A stretch of 64,000 nucleotides of DNA from Methylobacterium sp. Leaf108 (lineage in GTDB: Bacteria > Pseudomonadota > Alphaproteobacteria > Rhizobiales > Beijerinckiaceae). A program made the position numbers and the translations under genes. A model generated the notes under the pieces. The model was given only the letters and a program-made list of their open reading frames with translations. It ran no database searches and had not been told where the DNA came from. Within the stretch, counting starts at the first letter, position 1. Each line of letters opens with the position of its first letter. Positions 29,108-38,818 of the stretch are shown piece after piece. The stretch lies in the NCBI RefSeq assembly GCF_001423265.1, contig NZ_LMND01000012.1, positions 441,501 to 505,500 on the forward strand, given 5' to 3'.

Positions 29108-29812
29108 TCAGCGGCACTCCTCGCGGGTCCGCTTCATCGCGTCGCCGAAACCCGCCAGAGCGTATTCGTCGCTGGTCGGGTTGCCCTTCATCGACGTCGC
29201 CTTGACGACGACCTTGGGCGTCCGGGACATTTCGGCCACGACCCGCGCCTCCTCGGCGGGGTTCTGCAGCCAGGCGTTCCCATCCTTGACCACGAGGCCG
29301 TAGCGGACGGCACCGAGGGCCAGGGCGGGATCGCCGGAGGCGGAGATCGCCGGTGCCGCGGCTGCGGCCGGCTTGGCCTGGCTGGCGGCGGGCTTGGCGG
29401 GGAAGCCGAGCATCACGGCGACCTCGTTCTGGATGTTCTCGCCCTTGCGAACCGTGACGAAGAGATAGGCGGAATCGCGCTTGAGGGTCTTGGGCGTGCG
29501 CGTCTGCGGCTGGGCGATGGCGTAGCACACGCGGGTCTTGCCCTGGCCGGAGGCGAACACGTTCCAGTCCCCGAAGATGGCGACGGGGGTGGCCTGCTGC
29601 ATGCCCGGCGCCGTCCGTGTCGCCTCGCGGGAGGCCTCGCGGCCGCGGCGGCCGCGCTTGCGCGAGGGTGGCGCCTCGGTCTCCTCGACGGCGGCGGGAG
29701 CCTGCTGCTGGGCGAGGGCCGGTCCGGGACCGACCGGCCCGGCGATCGGCACCGACAGGAGGACGAGGGCCGAGGTTCCGAGAACGAGACTGCGGGCGAC
29801 GACACGCGACAT
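29108..29812 (-). CDS. Invasion-associated locus B (IalB) family protein
   Basis: A 234-residue exported protein. The signal peptide ends near GPALAQ. A basic Arg/Pro/Glu-rich linker (RKRGRRGREASRE) precedes an IalB domain from about residue 75 (AIFGDWNVFASGQGKTRVCYAI, SAYLFVTVRKGENIQNEV, GNAWLQNPAEEARVV). IalB proteins are periplasmic proteins common in Rhizobiales; the name comes from Bartonella, and the biochemical role in environmental species is unknown. The C-terminus keeps the family's pattern with a final Cys (TREECR). Confidence 0.9.
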   Translation of the reverse strand: MSRVVARSLVLGTSALVLLSVPIAGPVGPGPALAQQQAPAAVEETEAPPSRKRGRRGREASREATRTAPGMQQATPVAIFGDWNVFASGQGKTRVCYAIAQPQTRTPKTLKRDSAYLFVTVRKGENIQNEVAVMLGFPAKPAASQAKPAAAAAPAISASGDPALALGAVRYGLVVKDGNAWLQNPAEEARVVAEMSRTPKVVVKATSMKGNPTSDEYALAGFGDAMKRTREECR

Positions 29813-29968
29813 GGGCTTCTTGGGTCCTGTGGGCCTCGAGGCGGCCGCCGTGGCCGCTCCCGCCGCATCGCCCGGCCGGAGGCCCCGTTTTAACCGTCAC
29901 GCCTTTTTCGGCAAGCATCGGCCGGCGCGGCGCAGGACATCACCCCCTTCAGCCGCGGGCGTCGCCGG

Positions 29969-30283
29969 TCAGCGGACGTGATGGTCGACAGGGCCCGGGG
30001 CGGCCGGGATCGCGGCGAGATGGGCGAGGTCCGCGGCCTCGACCGGGCCTTCGCCATCGGGCGTCTCGTCCGCCAGCACGATCCGGACCGGGGCCGGGGC
30101 CGGGCGCACCAGGGTGCGGGGCTCGGGGTCGTTGTAGGGCGTGTTGTAGCACTTCACGATCGAGGCCCAGAACGCCTCTCGCTCGGCCTCGTCGAGGCGC
30201 GCAAGGGCCGCGTCGATGTACGTTCTGGCCTGCGCCGCCTGGGCGGGCACGTCGTCCGGCCGAGTCCAACTTTCGACGGGCAT
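29969..30283 (-). CDS. Conserved-looking hypothetical protein
   Basis: A 104-residue soluble protein, mostly helical in the first half (ARTYIDAALARLDEAEREAFWASIVKCYN, in fragments) and Pro/Ala-rich in the second. I do not recognise the family. The start MPVESWTRP at 30283 was preferred over the longer frame at 30376 because the preceding residues look unlike the rest. It stands alone between ialB and the epimerase gene, on the same strand as both. Confidence 0.55.
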   Translation of the reverse strand: MPVESWTRPDDVPAQAAQARTYIDAALARLDEAEREAFWASIVKCYNTPYNDPEPRTLVRPAPAPVRIVLADETPDGEGPVEAADLAHLAAIPAAPGPVDHHVR

Positions 30284-30464
30284 CAAGCGATCTCCGAAAC
30301 GCTGGCGGTGATCTAACGGGGCAAACCTGGCTGGGCCGTGAACGGCCACGCTTACAACCCGTGAGACCACAAACAAGTTTCACGCCGATTGCGCGGGAAC
30401 GCCGGGATCGGTTTTGCCGGCCTCTTCCCCGGCGGCGGGCCGGAACGGGGCCGCGCCCCTGCCG

Positions 30465-31475
30465 TCAGACCCCGTAGTAATCCCGGTACCATCGCACGAA
30501 GCGCTCGACGCCGACCTCGATCGGGGTCGAGGGGCGAAAGCCCACGGCCTCGGTCAGGGCGTCGATGTCGGCATAGGTCGCGGGAACGTCGCCCGCCTGC
30601 ATCGGCAGCAGCTGGCGGACCGCCTTGCGGCCCAGGCACGTCTCCAGCACCTCGATCAGCCGCAGCAGCGCCACCGGCCGGTTGTTGCCGATGTTGTAGA
30701 TGCGATAGGGCGCGCTGCTGCTGGCGGGGTCGGGAGCCATGCCGGTCCAGGCCGCATTCCCGGACGGGACGGCCTCGCCCACCCGCAGCACGCCTTCCGC
30801 GACGTCGTCGATGTAGGTGAAGTCACGCTGCATCGCGCCGTTGTTGAACACGGTGATCGGCTCGCCCGCCAGGATGGCCTTGGTGAAGATGAACAGCGCC
30901 ATGTCCGGCCGATACCAAGGGCCGTAGACGGTGAAGAACCGCAGGCCCGTCGTGGGCAGGCCGTAGAGGTGGCTGTAGGAATGGGCGAAGAGCTCGTTGG
31001 CCTTCTTGGTGGCGGCGTACAGGCTGACGGGATGGTCGACGTTGTCGTGCACCGAGAACGGCATCTTGGTGAGCTTGCCGTAGACCGAGCTCGACGAGGC
31101 GTAGACGAGGTGTTCGCAGCCGTGATGCCGGCACCCTTCGAGGATGTTGAGGAAGCCGTCGACGTTGCTGTGGGCGTAGGCGCGCGGGTTCTTCAGCGAG
31201 TATCGCACCCCCGCCTGGGCGGCCAGGTGGACGACCAGCCGAAAACGATGCTCGGAAAACAGCACATCGACCGCCGCGTGGTCGGCGATGTCCATCCGGA
31301 CGAACCGGAAATTCGGGTCGGCCGCGAGCCGTGCCAGCCGCGCTTCCTTGAGGGAGACGTCGTAGTAATCGTTGAGGTTGTCGATGCCGACGACCGGCCG
31401 CCCTGCGGCCAAATACCGTTCGGCGACGTGGAGCCCGATGAAGCCGGCAACGCCCGTGACCAGCACCGTATCCAT
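30465..31475 (-). CDS. UDP-glucuronate 4-epimerase-like NAD-dependent epimerase
   Basis: A 336-residue extended SDR enzyme. The NAD-binding motif is TGVAGFIGLHVA near the N-terminus. The catalytic Ser and Tyr-Lys lie in YASSSSVYG and YAATKKANE. The segment FFTVYGPWYRPDMALFIFTK is typical of UDP-glucuronate 4-epimerases (LpsL/CapI type), which make UDP-galacturonate for LPS or capsule. Specificity is inferred from these motifs. It is followed by argH on the same strand after 120 bases, without obvious operon structure. Confidence 0.88.
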   Translation of the reverse strand: MDTVLVTGVAGFIGLHVAERYLAAGRPVVGIDNLNDYYDVSLKEARLARLAADPNFRFVRMDIADHAAVDVLFSEHRFRLVVHLAAQAGVRYSLKNPRAYAHSNVDGFLNILEGCRHHGCEHLVYASSSSVYGKLTKMPFSVHDNVDHPVSLYAATKKANELFAHSYSHLYGLPTTGLRFFTVYGPWYRPDMALFIFTKAILAGEPITVFNNGAMQRDFTYIDDVAEGVLRVGEAVPSGNAAWTGMAPDPASSSAPYRIYNIGNNRPVALLRLIEVLETCLGRKAVRQLLPMQAGDVPATYADIDALTEAVGFRPSTPIEVGVERFVRWYRDYYGV

Positions 31476-31595
31476 CGCTCGACTCCTATCGCGACGTGAG
31501 CGGGATCCGCAAAAGAGCGGCCCGCGGTTCTGCGGTCGCAGCCCGCGGCACCCGAGCGACCGAGGTAGCGCGGGTCCGTCGACCGCGCTTGCGCA

Positions 31596-32987
31596 TCACG
31601 CCGCAGGCGCGTCCAGCGCCGCGAGCCAGCGCGTGGCCTGGGCACGCACGTTGTCGGGGGCGGTGCCGCCGTGGCTGGTCCGGCTCGCCACCGAATTCTC
31701 GACCCCCAGAACCGCATAGACGGCCTCGCCGATGCGCGGCTCCGCCTCCTGCAGGTCCGCGAGCGACAACGCCTCCAGGCCGACGCCCCTGGCCGCGGCG
31801 ACGCCGACGAGGCGCCCGGTGACGTGGTGCGCCTCCCGGAACGGCAGCCCGAGCTCGCGCACCAGCCAGTCGGCCAGATCCGTGGCGGTGGCGTAGCCGG
31901 AGCCGGCGGCGCGGGCGAGCACCTCCGCGTTGGGCTCGAGGTCGCGCACCATGCCGGTCATGGCGGCCAGACACAGGGACAGGGCCTGGAGCGCGTCGAA
32001 GGTGCCCTCCTTGTCCTCCTGCATGTCCTTCGAATAGGCGAGCGGCAGGCCCTTCATCACGATGAGCAGGCCGGTGAGCGCGCCGATCACCCGCCCGGAC
32101 TTGGCCCGCACCAGTTCGGCCGCGTCCGGGTTGCGCTTCTGCGGCATGATCGACGAGCCGGTGGTGTAGCCGTCCGACAGGCGCACGAAGTCGAACTGGG
32201 CCGAGGTCCACACCACCAGTTCCTCGGCGAAGCGCGAGAGGTGGACGGCGCAGATGGCGGCGGCCGAGAGCGACTCCAGCGCGAAGTCCCGGTCGGCCAC
32301 CGAATCGAGGGAGTTCGCGGTCGGCCGGTCGAAACCGAGCGCGGCGGCCGTGGCGTGGCGGTCGATCGGGAACGACGTGCCGGCCAGTGCGGCGGCACCC
32401 AGCGGGCATTCGTTGAGCCGGCGGCGCGCGTCCTGGAACCGGCCGCGGTCGCGCGCCAGCATCTCGACATAGGCCAGGCAATGGTGGCCGAAGGTGACGG
32501 GCTGGGCCGACTGCAGGTGGGTGAAGCCCGGCATCACCGTGGCGGCATGCGCCAGCGCCTTTTGCGCGAGCGCCTTCTGCAGACCGGCGGCCTGGGCGTC
32601 GAGGCCCTCGAGGGTGTCGCGCACCCACAGCTTCATGTCGGTGGCGACCTGGTCGTTGCGCGAGCGGGCGGTGTGCAGGCGCCCGGCGGCCGGGCCGACG
32701 ATCTCGGTCAGGCGGCTCTCGACCGCCATGTGGATGTCCTCGAGCTCCCGGCGGAACGCGAAGCGGCCCTCCTCGATTTCCGCGGCCACGGCCTTGAGCC
32801 CGGCCTCGATCGCGGTCACATCGTCGGCCGGCAGGATGCCGGCTTGCCCCAGCATCGCCACATGCGCCAGCGAGCCGCGGATGTCCTGGGGTGCGAGGCG
32901 CTTGTCGAATCCGATGGAGGCGTTGATCTCCTCCATGATCTCGGCCGGTCCGCTCGCGAACCGCCCGCCCCACATCCGGTTGCTCAT
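31596..32987 (-). CDS. argH: Argininosuccinate lyase
   Basis: The protein has 463 residues, the standard length. It catalyses the last step of arginine synthesis, argininosuccinate to arginine and fumarate. The signature [12 protein letters not shown] is present, with [12 protein letters not shown] and [12 protein letters not shown]. The start is placed at [10 protein letters not shown], the conserved N-terminus; the additional residues of the longer frame are discarded. It is divergent from the thioredoxin-family gene at 33027 over a gap of only 39 bases, so the two promoters must overlap. Confidence 0.97.
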   Translation of the reverse strand: MSNRMWGGRFASGPAEIMEEINASIGFDKRLAPQDIRGSLAHVAMLGQAGILPADDVTAIEAGLKAVAAEIEEGRFAFRRELEDIHMAVESRLTEIVGPAAGRLHTARSRNDQVATDMKLWVRDTLEGLDAQAAGLQKALAQKALAHAATVMPGFTHLQSAQPVTFGHHCLAYVEMLARDRGRFQDARRRLNECPLGAAALAGTSFPIDRHATAAALGFDRPTANSLDSVADRDFALESLSAAAICAVHLSRFAEELVVWTSAQFDFVRLSDGYTTGSSIMPQKRNPDAAELVRAKSGRVIGALTGLLIVMKGLPLAYSKDMQEDKEGTFDALQALSLCLAAMTGMVRDLEPNAEVLARAAGSGYATATDLADWLVRELGLPFREAHHVTGRLVGVAAARGVGLEALSLADLQEAEPRIGEAVYAVLGVENSVASRTSHGGTAPDNVRAQATRWLAALDAPAA

Positions 32988-33026
32988 GTCGTCATCGATC
33001 CTTCCATCCGCCGCGGGCACGCAACG

Positions 33027-33659
33027 ATGATGCCTCGCACCACAGCGGCGTTCGCCGCCGGCATCGGGCTCGTCGCGGCGCTCGCCGCCGGCCTCGCCCT
33101 ATACGGGACCGGGACGACGGGCGGCAACACCGGCGCCTGCGCGGGCGCCGCCAAGACCTCCGCGCGCCTCGCGCCGCTGGCACGGGGCGAAGTCGCCGCC
33201 CTCCAGGTGCTGGAGACGCCGCGCCCGGCGCCGGCCTTCCCGTTCAAGGACCCGGAGGGCAGGGACGTCACCCTGGCGGGAATGGGCGGGCGCACGCTCC
33301 TGGTCAACCTGTGGGCGACGTGGTGCGCCCCCTGCAAGGCGGAGATGCCGGCCCTCGACCGCCTGCAGGCGGCCTTCGACGCGAAGGACTTCCACGTCGT
33401 CGCCATCAACCTCGACACGCGCAACCTCGAAACGCCACCGCTCTGGCTGAAGGAGAACGGCATCCGGGCCCTGGCCTATTACGCCGACCCGACGGGGCGC
33501 GTGCTGCCCGTGCTCCAGAAGGAGACGGGCACGCTGGGCCTGCCGACCACGATCCTGGTGGATGCGGGCGGCTGCACGCTCGGCATCATGAAGGGCCCGG
33601 CCGACTGGGCGAGCGAGGATGCCAAGCGCCTCATCGCGGCGGCGATCGGGCGGCCGTGA
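33027..33659 (+). CDS. tlpA: TlpA-type thiol:disulfide interchange protein
   Basis: A 210-residue membrane-anchored thioredoxin-like protein. A hydrophobic N-terminal helix (residues 7-28) tethers a periplasmic thioredoxin fold with the redox motif WCAPC ([20 protein letters not shown]). The cis-Pro loop is in [13 protein letters not shown]. TlpA reduces cytochrome oxidase assembly partners in Bradyrhizobium. Divergence from argH is a common arrangement in Rhizobiales. Two adjacent ATG codons (33027 and 33030) could serve as the start. Confidence 0.93.
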   Translation: MMPRTTAAFAAGIGLVAALAAGLALYGTGTTGGNTGACAGAAKTSARLAPLARGEVAALQVLETPRPAPAFPFKDPEGRDVTLAGMGGRTLLVNLWATWCAPCKAEMPALDRLQAAFDAKDFHVVAINLDTRNLETPPLWLKENGIRALAYYADPTGRVLPVLQKETGTLGLPTTILVDAGGCTLGIMKGPADWASEDAKRLIAAAIGRP

Positions 33660-33673
33660 CCGCGGCGTCGCGT

Positions 33674-35176
33674 TCAGTTCCTGCCGGCGGGTGACGCAAC
33701 GTTGTGGGCGGCGGGCTTCGGCTCCGCCTTGCCATCGCCCTTGGCGGGTTTGGCCACCGTCGCCGGATTCGGTGCCGGCTTGACGGCGGCGGCGGCCGTC
33801 CGCACGGGCTTGGCGGGCGTCACCGGCGCGGCGGCGACCACGGCGGGAATGGTGGCCGCATCGGTAGCCGGCGTCGCCGGCGCGGTGGGGCCGGACTTCA
33901 GCAGCCCGCCCAGCAGCTTCTGGTAGGCGCTCGGGTCGCCATCGGCATCGGCCACCATCACCCGGGCCGGCTTGACCGGCTCCGGCGCCTTGGCCGGCTC
34001 GGGCGCGGCCATGCGGGTGGCGCCCTTGCGATCGGCCCCCGCCTTGTCGGCGACGGACTTGTCGGCGACGGATTTGGCGGTGAGGGCCGCGGCGGCGGCC
34101 TTGGTCGGGATCGCCGGTTCGGCGGCGGCGACCATCACCGGACGGCCCTTGGCGTCGACCTCGATCTCGCGACCGGCGGCGGCCAGGGCATCGGGCCGGC
34201 TCACCTCGCCGAGATGGCGGCGGGCGAAGTCCTTGGCGTCGTAGGGGAGTTCGGGCTCCTCGGACTTGCCGAGGCTGGCGAAGGCGGTGGTCGTGGCCGG
34301 CGCCCGGAACACCGGGTTCTGGCCGCCGTCCTCGTAGACCACCCGCGTCGCCGGGGTGCCCTTGGCGATCAGCTCGGCCACGGCCTGGTTGTCGCGCTCG
34401 CGCTTCTCGGCGACCAGGGTCTCGACCTTGGGCGTGCAGGAGCCCGCCGCCACGTCGGCACCGCCGAAGACGTAGCGCGAGCCGCACACCGCCACCCGCG
34501 GCTCCTCGCCCAGGGCCTCGAAATAGTCCGAGCCCTCCTTGAGGTTCTTCCAGAACGGGGTGTTGGGGTCGTTGCGGTACTTGGCGACGTTCTGGGCCGT
34601 CATCCGGAACGGATAGGACTGGAACTGGAACGCGCGCTGGCCGCCGGCGAAGGAGTCGCGCGCGAGGGCGTAGAGCTCGCCCATCGACTCGTCGGTCATG
34701 GCAAAGCAGCCCGCCGACGAGCAGGTGCCGTGGACCATGATGTAGTTGCCGGTGCGGCCCTGCGCCCGGTCGTAGGCGTTCGGATAGCCGGTGTCGAAGG
34801 AGAGGTAGTACGAGGAATTCGGGTTCATCTGCCCCGGGGTCACCGTGTAGAAGCCCTCCGGCGCCTGACGGTCGCCCTGCTTGGTCTTGGGGCCGAGCTG
34901 GCCCGACCAGCGGCAGATCGGGAAGGTCTTCAGGAGCGCGTAGCGGCCGCGGCCGTCGCGTTTCCAGACCTCCATCTCCGCTTCCTTCTTGAAGGCGCGG
35001 ATCAGGATCGGGTCGTTCTGGCTCATGCCCTTCTGCGCCATCAGCGCGAGGGTCTTCGGCGGCACCGGGGCGAGGTGACGCGTCGAGGCGACACCGCCGA
35101 GCCCGCCGTCCTGGCAGGCGCCCAGCGAGATCGTCAGAGCGGTGATGCACGCCGCCGCGAAGGGACGAAAAGCCAT
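33674..35176 (-). CDS. YkuD-domain L,D-transpeptidase lipoprotein
   Basis: A 500-residue protein. The signal peptide ends in a lipobox (SLGACQ) with Cys21, so it is probably a lipoprotein. The catalytic YkuD domain at about residues 55-190 has His149 and the nucleophile Cys157 in MVHGTCSSAGCFAM. The second half is Ala/Lys/Pro-rich and low in complexity, with a short repeat (KSVADKSVADK). Such enzymes crosslink peptidoglycan or attach proteins to it. It is convergent with tlpA. Confidence 0.88.
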   Translation of the reverse strand: MAFRPFAAACITALTISLGACQDGGLGGVASTRHLAPVPPKTLALMAQKGMSQNDPILIRAFKKEAEMEVWKRDGRGRYALLKTFPICRWSGQLGPKTKQGDRQAPEGFYTVTPGQMNPNSSYYLSFDTGYPNAYDRAQGRTGNYIMVHGTCSSAGCFAMTDESMGELYALARDSFAGGQRAFQFQSYPFRMTAQNVAKYRNDPNTPFWKNLKEGSDYFEALGEEPRVAVCGSRYVFGGADVAAGSCTPKVETLVAEKRERDNQAVAELIAKGTPATRVVYEDGGQNPVFRAPATTTAFASLGKSEEPELPYDAKDFARRHLGEVSRPDALAAAGREIEVDAKGRPVMVAAAEPAIPTKAAAAALTAKSVADKSVADKAGADRKGATRMAAPEPAKAPEPVKPARVMVADADGDPSAYQKLLGGLLKSGPTAPATPATDAATIPAVVAAAPVTPAKPVRTAAAAVKPAPNPATVAKPAKGDGKAEPKPAAHNVASPAGRN

Positions 35177-35388
35177 GGGGAACCCCGTCTTGCCGTCGTG
35201 CGCGGGATGTCACCCTCGCGCCCAATACTCCCCAAACCCATAGCGTCGTTAAACTTACCCGTTCTTTACCGCAAGGCGAGCGACATGGCCGCAGGCCCCG
35301 CGACCGCGCCGGGGTGTGAATTCCGGGATTGTCGGGGGGAGATACTGGATCGCGGGAACCCGAATACGTCGGGGCCCCACGACCGGAT

Positions 35389-36078
35389 TCAGCCGCGCAG
35401 GAGGTTCGCGACGAAGACGTCGTCGGCCGGGTCGCGAAAGCGGATGCCGGTGGAAACCGAGCGGGTTGCGACCCGAAGCCGGGTCAGGTCGGCACGCGGC
35501 TGCTCGACCCGCTCCACGGCCGCCGCGGCCTGGCCGGGCGCGACTTCGAGAAGCGTGAGATGGTTCCGGGACGTACGCCGCGCCAAAAGGTCGCAGAGCT
35601 GCATCAGGGCCGCCTCCCGGACCGGCATCGCGGTCATCAGGTAGAACCGGTTCTCGGTGCCCGGGGTGTCGAGGGCACGGCGCAGGCGTTCGACGCCGCG
35701 CTCGAGGAAGGCGTAGTCCACGTCGTTGCCGGCCGGGTCGTGGTGGTTGAACACGAACGGGATCCGGTGGCGCTGGCAGTAGATGCGGTGCCGGCCCAGG
35801 AACTCGCCGGGCTTGGGCCGCTCCTCGGGCCGCGTGGTCTCGTGCTGGCGCCGGTCGAGGAGCAGCGCGAAGTCGTCCGAGAGGCAGTCTCGCACCATGC
35901 CCGGCGCGGAGAAGATCCAGTCGAACGGGCCTGACCAGGTCCTGAGGCCGCTGTCCTTGAGGATCTGGGCCATGTGGCAGTGGCTGCCCAGCGAGACGTG
36001 GTTGAGGGCGCCCGGCTCGCGGGTATCGGGCGCGCGCTCGGTCCGGCGCCTCAGGAGGGAGCCGAGGGACAGGCGCAT
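35389..36078 (-). CDS. DUF1796-like putative cysteine peptidase
   Basis: A 229-residue protein. The block VSLGSHCHMAQILKDSGLR followed by SGPFDWIFS matches the papain-like DUF1796 family, in which the Cys is the presumed nucleophile; a later NHHD motif may add the His. The family's substrates are unknown. The start at MRLSLGS lies six bases after the accA stop, suggesting co-transcription, though no functional link to fatty-acid synthesis is evident. Confidence 0.75.
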   Translation of the reverse strand: MRLSLGSLLRRRTERAPDTREPGALNHVSLGSHCHMAQILKDSGLRTWSGPFDWIFSAPGMVRDCLSDDFALLLDRRQHETTRPEERPKPGEFLGRHRIYCQRHRIPFVFNHHDPAGNDVDYAFLERGVERLRRALDTPGTENRFYLMTAMPVREAALMQLCDLLARRTSRNHLTLLEVAPGQAAAAVERVEQPRADLTRLRVATRSVSTGIRFRDPADDVFVANLLRG

Positions 36079-36083
36079 CGGCG

Positions 36084-37037
36084 CTAGAGCTTGCGCCCGA
36101 TGTCGAGGAACTTCGCCGCGCGCCGGTCGCGGACCTCGTCCGGCGAGAGGCCGTCGAATTCGGCGAGGGAGGCCGCGATCGCCTCGCCGGCCGCCGCGAT
36201 GGCCGCCTCGCGGCCGCGGTGGGCGCCCCCGGTCGCCTCGGGCACGATCCGGTCGATGATGCCCAGCCGCAGGAGGTCCTGCGCGGTGATCTTCATGGCG
36301 GTGGCCGCGTCGCTGGCCCGGCCCTGGTCGCGCCACAGGATCGAGGCGGCGCCCTCGGGCGAGATCACCCCGTAGATCGCGTGCTCCATCATCAGGACGC
36401 GGTTGGCGGTGGCGAGCGCGATGGCGCCGCCCGAGCCGCCCTCGCCGATGACGAGGGCGACGTTGGGGACACCGAGCGCCAGGCAGGCCTGGGTCGAGCG
36501 GGCGATGGCCTCGGCCTGGCCGCGCTCCTCCGCCTCGATGCCGGGGAAGGCGCCCGCCGTGTCGATGAAGGCGAGCACCGGCAGTCCGAAGCGGTCGGCG
36601 AGTTCCATCAGGCGCACCGCCTTGCGGTAGCCCTCCGGCCGCGCCATTCCGAAATTGTGGCGCAGGCGCGCCTCGGTGGTCGCCCCCTTCTCCTGGCCGA
36701 TGACGCACACCGAGCGCCCCTGGAAGCGCCCGAACCCGGCCACCACCGCGGCGTCCTCGCCGAAGGTGCGGTCGCCCGAGAGCGGCGTGAACTCGGCGAT
36801 CAGCCCGGCGCAGTAATCGACGAAATGCGGGCGCTGCGGATGACGGGCGACCTGCGTCTTCTGCCAGGGCGTGAGGGCGGCGTAGATGTCCGAGAGCGCG
36901 GCCGCGGCCTTGGCCTCCAGGCGCCCGACCTCGTCGGCGATGGAGACGGCGCCGTCGCGGGCGGCCACCGTCCGCAATTCCTCGACCTTCGCCTCGAGTT
37001 CGGCCACCGGCTTCTCGAAATCGAGGTAGGAGCGCAT
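36084..37037 (-). CDS. accA: Acetyl-CoA carboxylase carboxyltransferase subunit alpha
   Basis: The 317 residues match the family. The N-terminus MRSYLDFEKPVAELE and the carboxyltransferase blocks (GQEKGATTEARLRHNFGM, LAFIDTAGAFPGIEAEERGQ, IGEGGSGGAIALATANRV, YGVISPEGAASILWRD) are all clear. With AccD it transfers the carboxyl group from biotin carrier to acetyl-CoA, the first committed step of fatty-acid synthesis. I chose the start at 37037; the ATG codons at 37046 and 37061 would add three and eight residues. Confidence 0.97.
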   Translation of the reverse strand: MRSYLDFEKPVAELEAKVEELRTVAARDGAVSIADEVGRLEAKAAAALSDIYAALTPWQKTQVARHPQRPHFVDYCAGLIAEFTPLSGDRTFGEDAAVVAGFGRFQGRSVCVIGQEKGATTEARLRHNFGMARPEGYRKAVRLMELADRFGLPVLAFIDTAGAFPGIEAEERGQAEAIARSTQACLALGVPNVALVIGEGGSGGAIALATANRVLMMEHAIYGVISPEGAASILWRDQGRASDAATAMKITAQDLLRLGIIDRIVPEATGGAHRGREAAIAAAGEAIAASLAEFDGLSPDEVRDRRAAKFLDIGRKL

Positions 37038-37276
37038 CACCGTCATCGATCGGGGGTCCATGTTGGTCGCCGCGGCCGGATGGGTCGCCCCGGGCCATGC
37101 TCGTCGCCCGGGCACGGCCGGCCCGCCCAGGCGAACGGTGCCGTGGCCGCCGGGCCGAGAACGGCCGGCACCCGGCCCGGGGGTGTTGGCGAAGCCGCCT
37201 CGGCTGTCAACAGCGAGGGGTCCTTGCGATCGCCGACCCCGCCCCCTTTTTCCCGGGCCACCGGCCCGACCGCATC

Positions 37277-38674
37277 CTACCGGGCGACCAGGATGCCAGC
37301 CCGTGGCGACAGGCGCAGCCAGGGCACGCGGTCCGCCTCGAACCGACTGCGCGCCGCGCGCCGCCACAGGGGCGGGGCATGATCTCCCACGAGAAGGATC
37401 TCGGTCCGCGGGTTGGCCACGGCCAGGCGGGTCACCGCCGCGAACAGGTCCTGCCAGATCTCGGCCATGGCGCAGACCTCCGGATCTCCGAACGGGCCGC
37501 CACCGTCGTTGCAATCGTGGCGCCGCGTCGCCTGGCCGGGCTTGACCGGCACGTGGGAGTTCAGGGTCAGCCAGTAGACGAAGAGGGGGTCGCGGGCCTC
37601 CGCCATCGTCCGGCCGATCGTCTGCGCGATATCGACGTCGCAGGGCCCCGAGAAGGCGCTGCCGCACCGGCGCGGCGCGATGCCGGTGAGGGTCTCGCCG
37701 AAGGCGCTGCGGGCGAACCCGACCTGCGGATACCAGGCGGCACGGTCGCAGAACATCCGGCTGAAGCCATGCAGCGCCAGGGTGCTGTAGCCGTGCGCGG
37801 CCATCCGGTTGGGCAGGCAGGCGGTGGTTTCCCCGCTCGCCGCGATGTCGCCGTAAGCGGTGCGCGTGCGGCAGAGTTCACGGATCTCGCCGTGGGAGGT
37901 CGCCCCGAAGAAGGTCGTCGTGCCGCGGGTGACGTCGAACCGCTGGACCAGATCCGGCGCCTCGAAGGCGGAGAACAGGATGGCGCGAGCCCGGGCATCG
38001 CGCAGCACGCCGAGGCTCTCGACGACGACGAGGAGGACGTTGCGACCGGGCACCGCCGGGCTTGCGAGGGTGTCGAAGCCCGAGGCGATCACCGCCGATT
38101 CGAACGGCTGGCCGATGCTCGCGAGCGGACCCACCGCCTGGGCGAGCATGCCGTCGTCGCTCAGGTCTGCCACGCCCAGCGCGAGGGCCGCCGCGAGGAG
38201 GAGCGACCGGTTGCCCGCGGCCATCCGCCGACCGCACGAGGCCAGGACCGCGAGGTTGACGGCGAGGTGGACGCAAAGGCCGGCCAGCAAGGCGATGTAG
38301 AATGGTGACGCCAGCAGATCGACCTGCGCCAGCAGGCCGAGGTTGCGCCCCATCGCCCCGATCTCGATGAAGAACATCCGAGGGATGGTCATGGCGAGAT
38401 CGAACAGGAGGAGAAGGGGAAACAGGGCGACCACGAGTGCCCTCGGCCAACGTCCGCAAGTGAGGGCGAGAATGGCGTAGGCCGTGATCGACAGCGTCCG
38501 GCACGGGAGCCCGAAGGCGAGTTCGGCGCCGAGCGCGAGGGCGTTGGGGAGGATCAGGCCGGCGGCCAGCAGCCACAGCGTCGGTCCGATCCGGAGCGTG
38601 CCCGGCGACGGCAGGCGTGACCACCATGGCGCCCGGTACGTCGCCGGCGCTGGCACCCCCACCGACGCTGCCAT
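37277..38674 (-). CDS. Membrane-anchored sulfatase/phosphoethanolamine-transferase-like protein
   Basis: A 465-residue protein with about five hydrophobic segments in residues 25-200 and a sulfatase-fold catalytic half. Landmarks are the metal-site start NVLLVVVESLGVL, the TTTFFGATSHGEIREL segment with the presumed Thr nucleophile, and the C-terminal ILLVGDHAPPLW motif. This is the alkaline-phosphatase superfamily layout used by LTA synthase, OpgB and EptA-type transferases. The acceptor is unknown; modification of lipid A or periplasmic glucan is possible. The start at 38674 was chosen for a GGGGAG ribosome site seven bases upstream; ATG at 38689 is the alternative. Confidence 0.8.
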   Translation of the reverse strand: MAASVGVPAPATYRAPWWSRLPSPGTLRIGPTLWLLAAGLILPNALALGAELAFGLPCRTLSITAYAILALTCGRWPRALVVALFPLLLLFDLAMTIPRMFFIEIGAMGRNLGLLAQVDLLASPFYIALLAGLCVHLAVNLAVLASCGRRMAAGNRSLLLAAALALGVADLSDDGMLAQAVGPLASIGQPFESAVIASGFDTLASPAVPGRNVLLVVVESLGVLRDARARAILFSAFEAPDLVQRFDVTRGTTTFFGATSHGEIRELCRTRTAYGDIAASGETTACLPNRMAAHGYSTLALHGFSRMFCDRAAWYPQVGFARSAFGETLTGIAPRRCGSAFSGPCDVDIAQTIGRTMAEARDPLFVYWLTLNSHVPVKPGQATRRHDCNDGGGPFGDPEVCAMAEIWQDLFAAVTRLAVANPRTEILLVGDHAPPLWRRAARSRFEADRVPWLRLSPRAGILVAR

Positions 38675-38818
38675 CGTGCCACTCCCCATCGTCCGGGATG
38701 CGACATCGACAGCCTTCCCGTGCAACCGATAAGTGCATCGACTCAGTATCGATCCCGTAAACGCGGGCGCGAAACGGCATGCACGGCGAGAAGAATGAGA
38801 TTCGCCGGCACCTGCCGG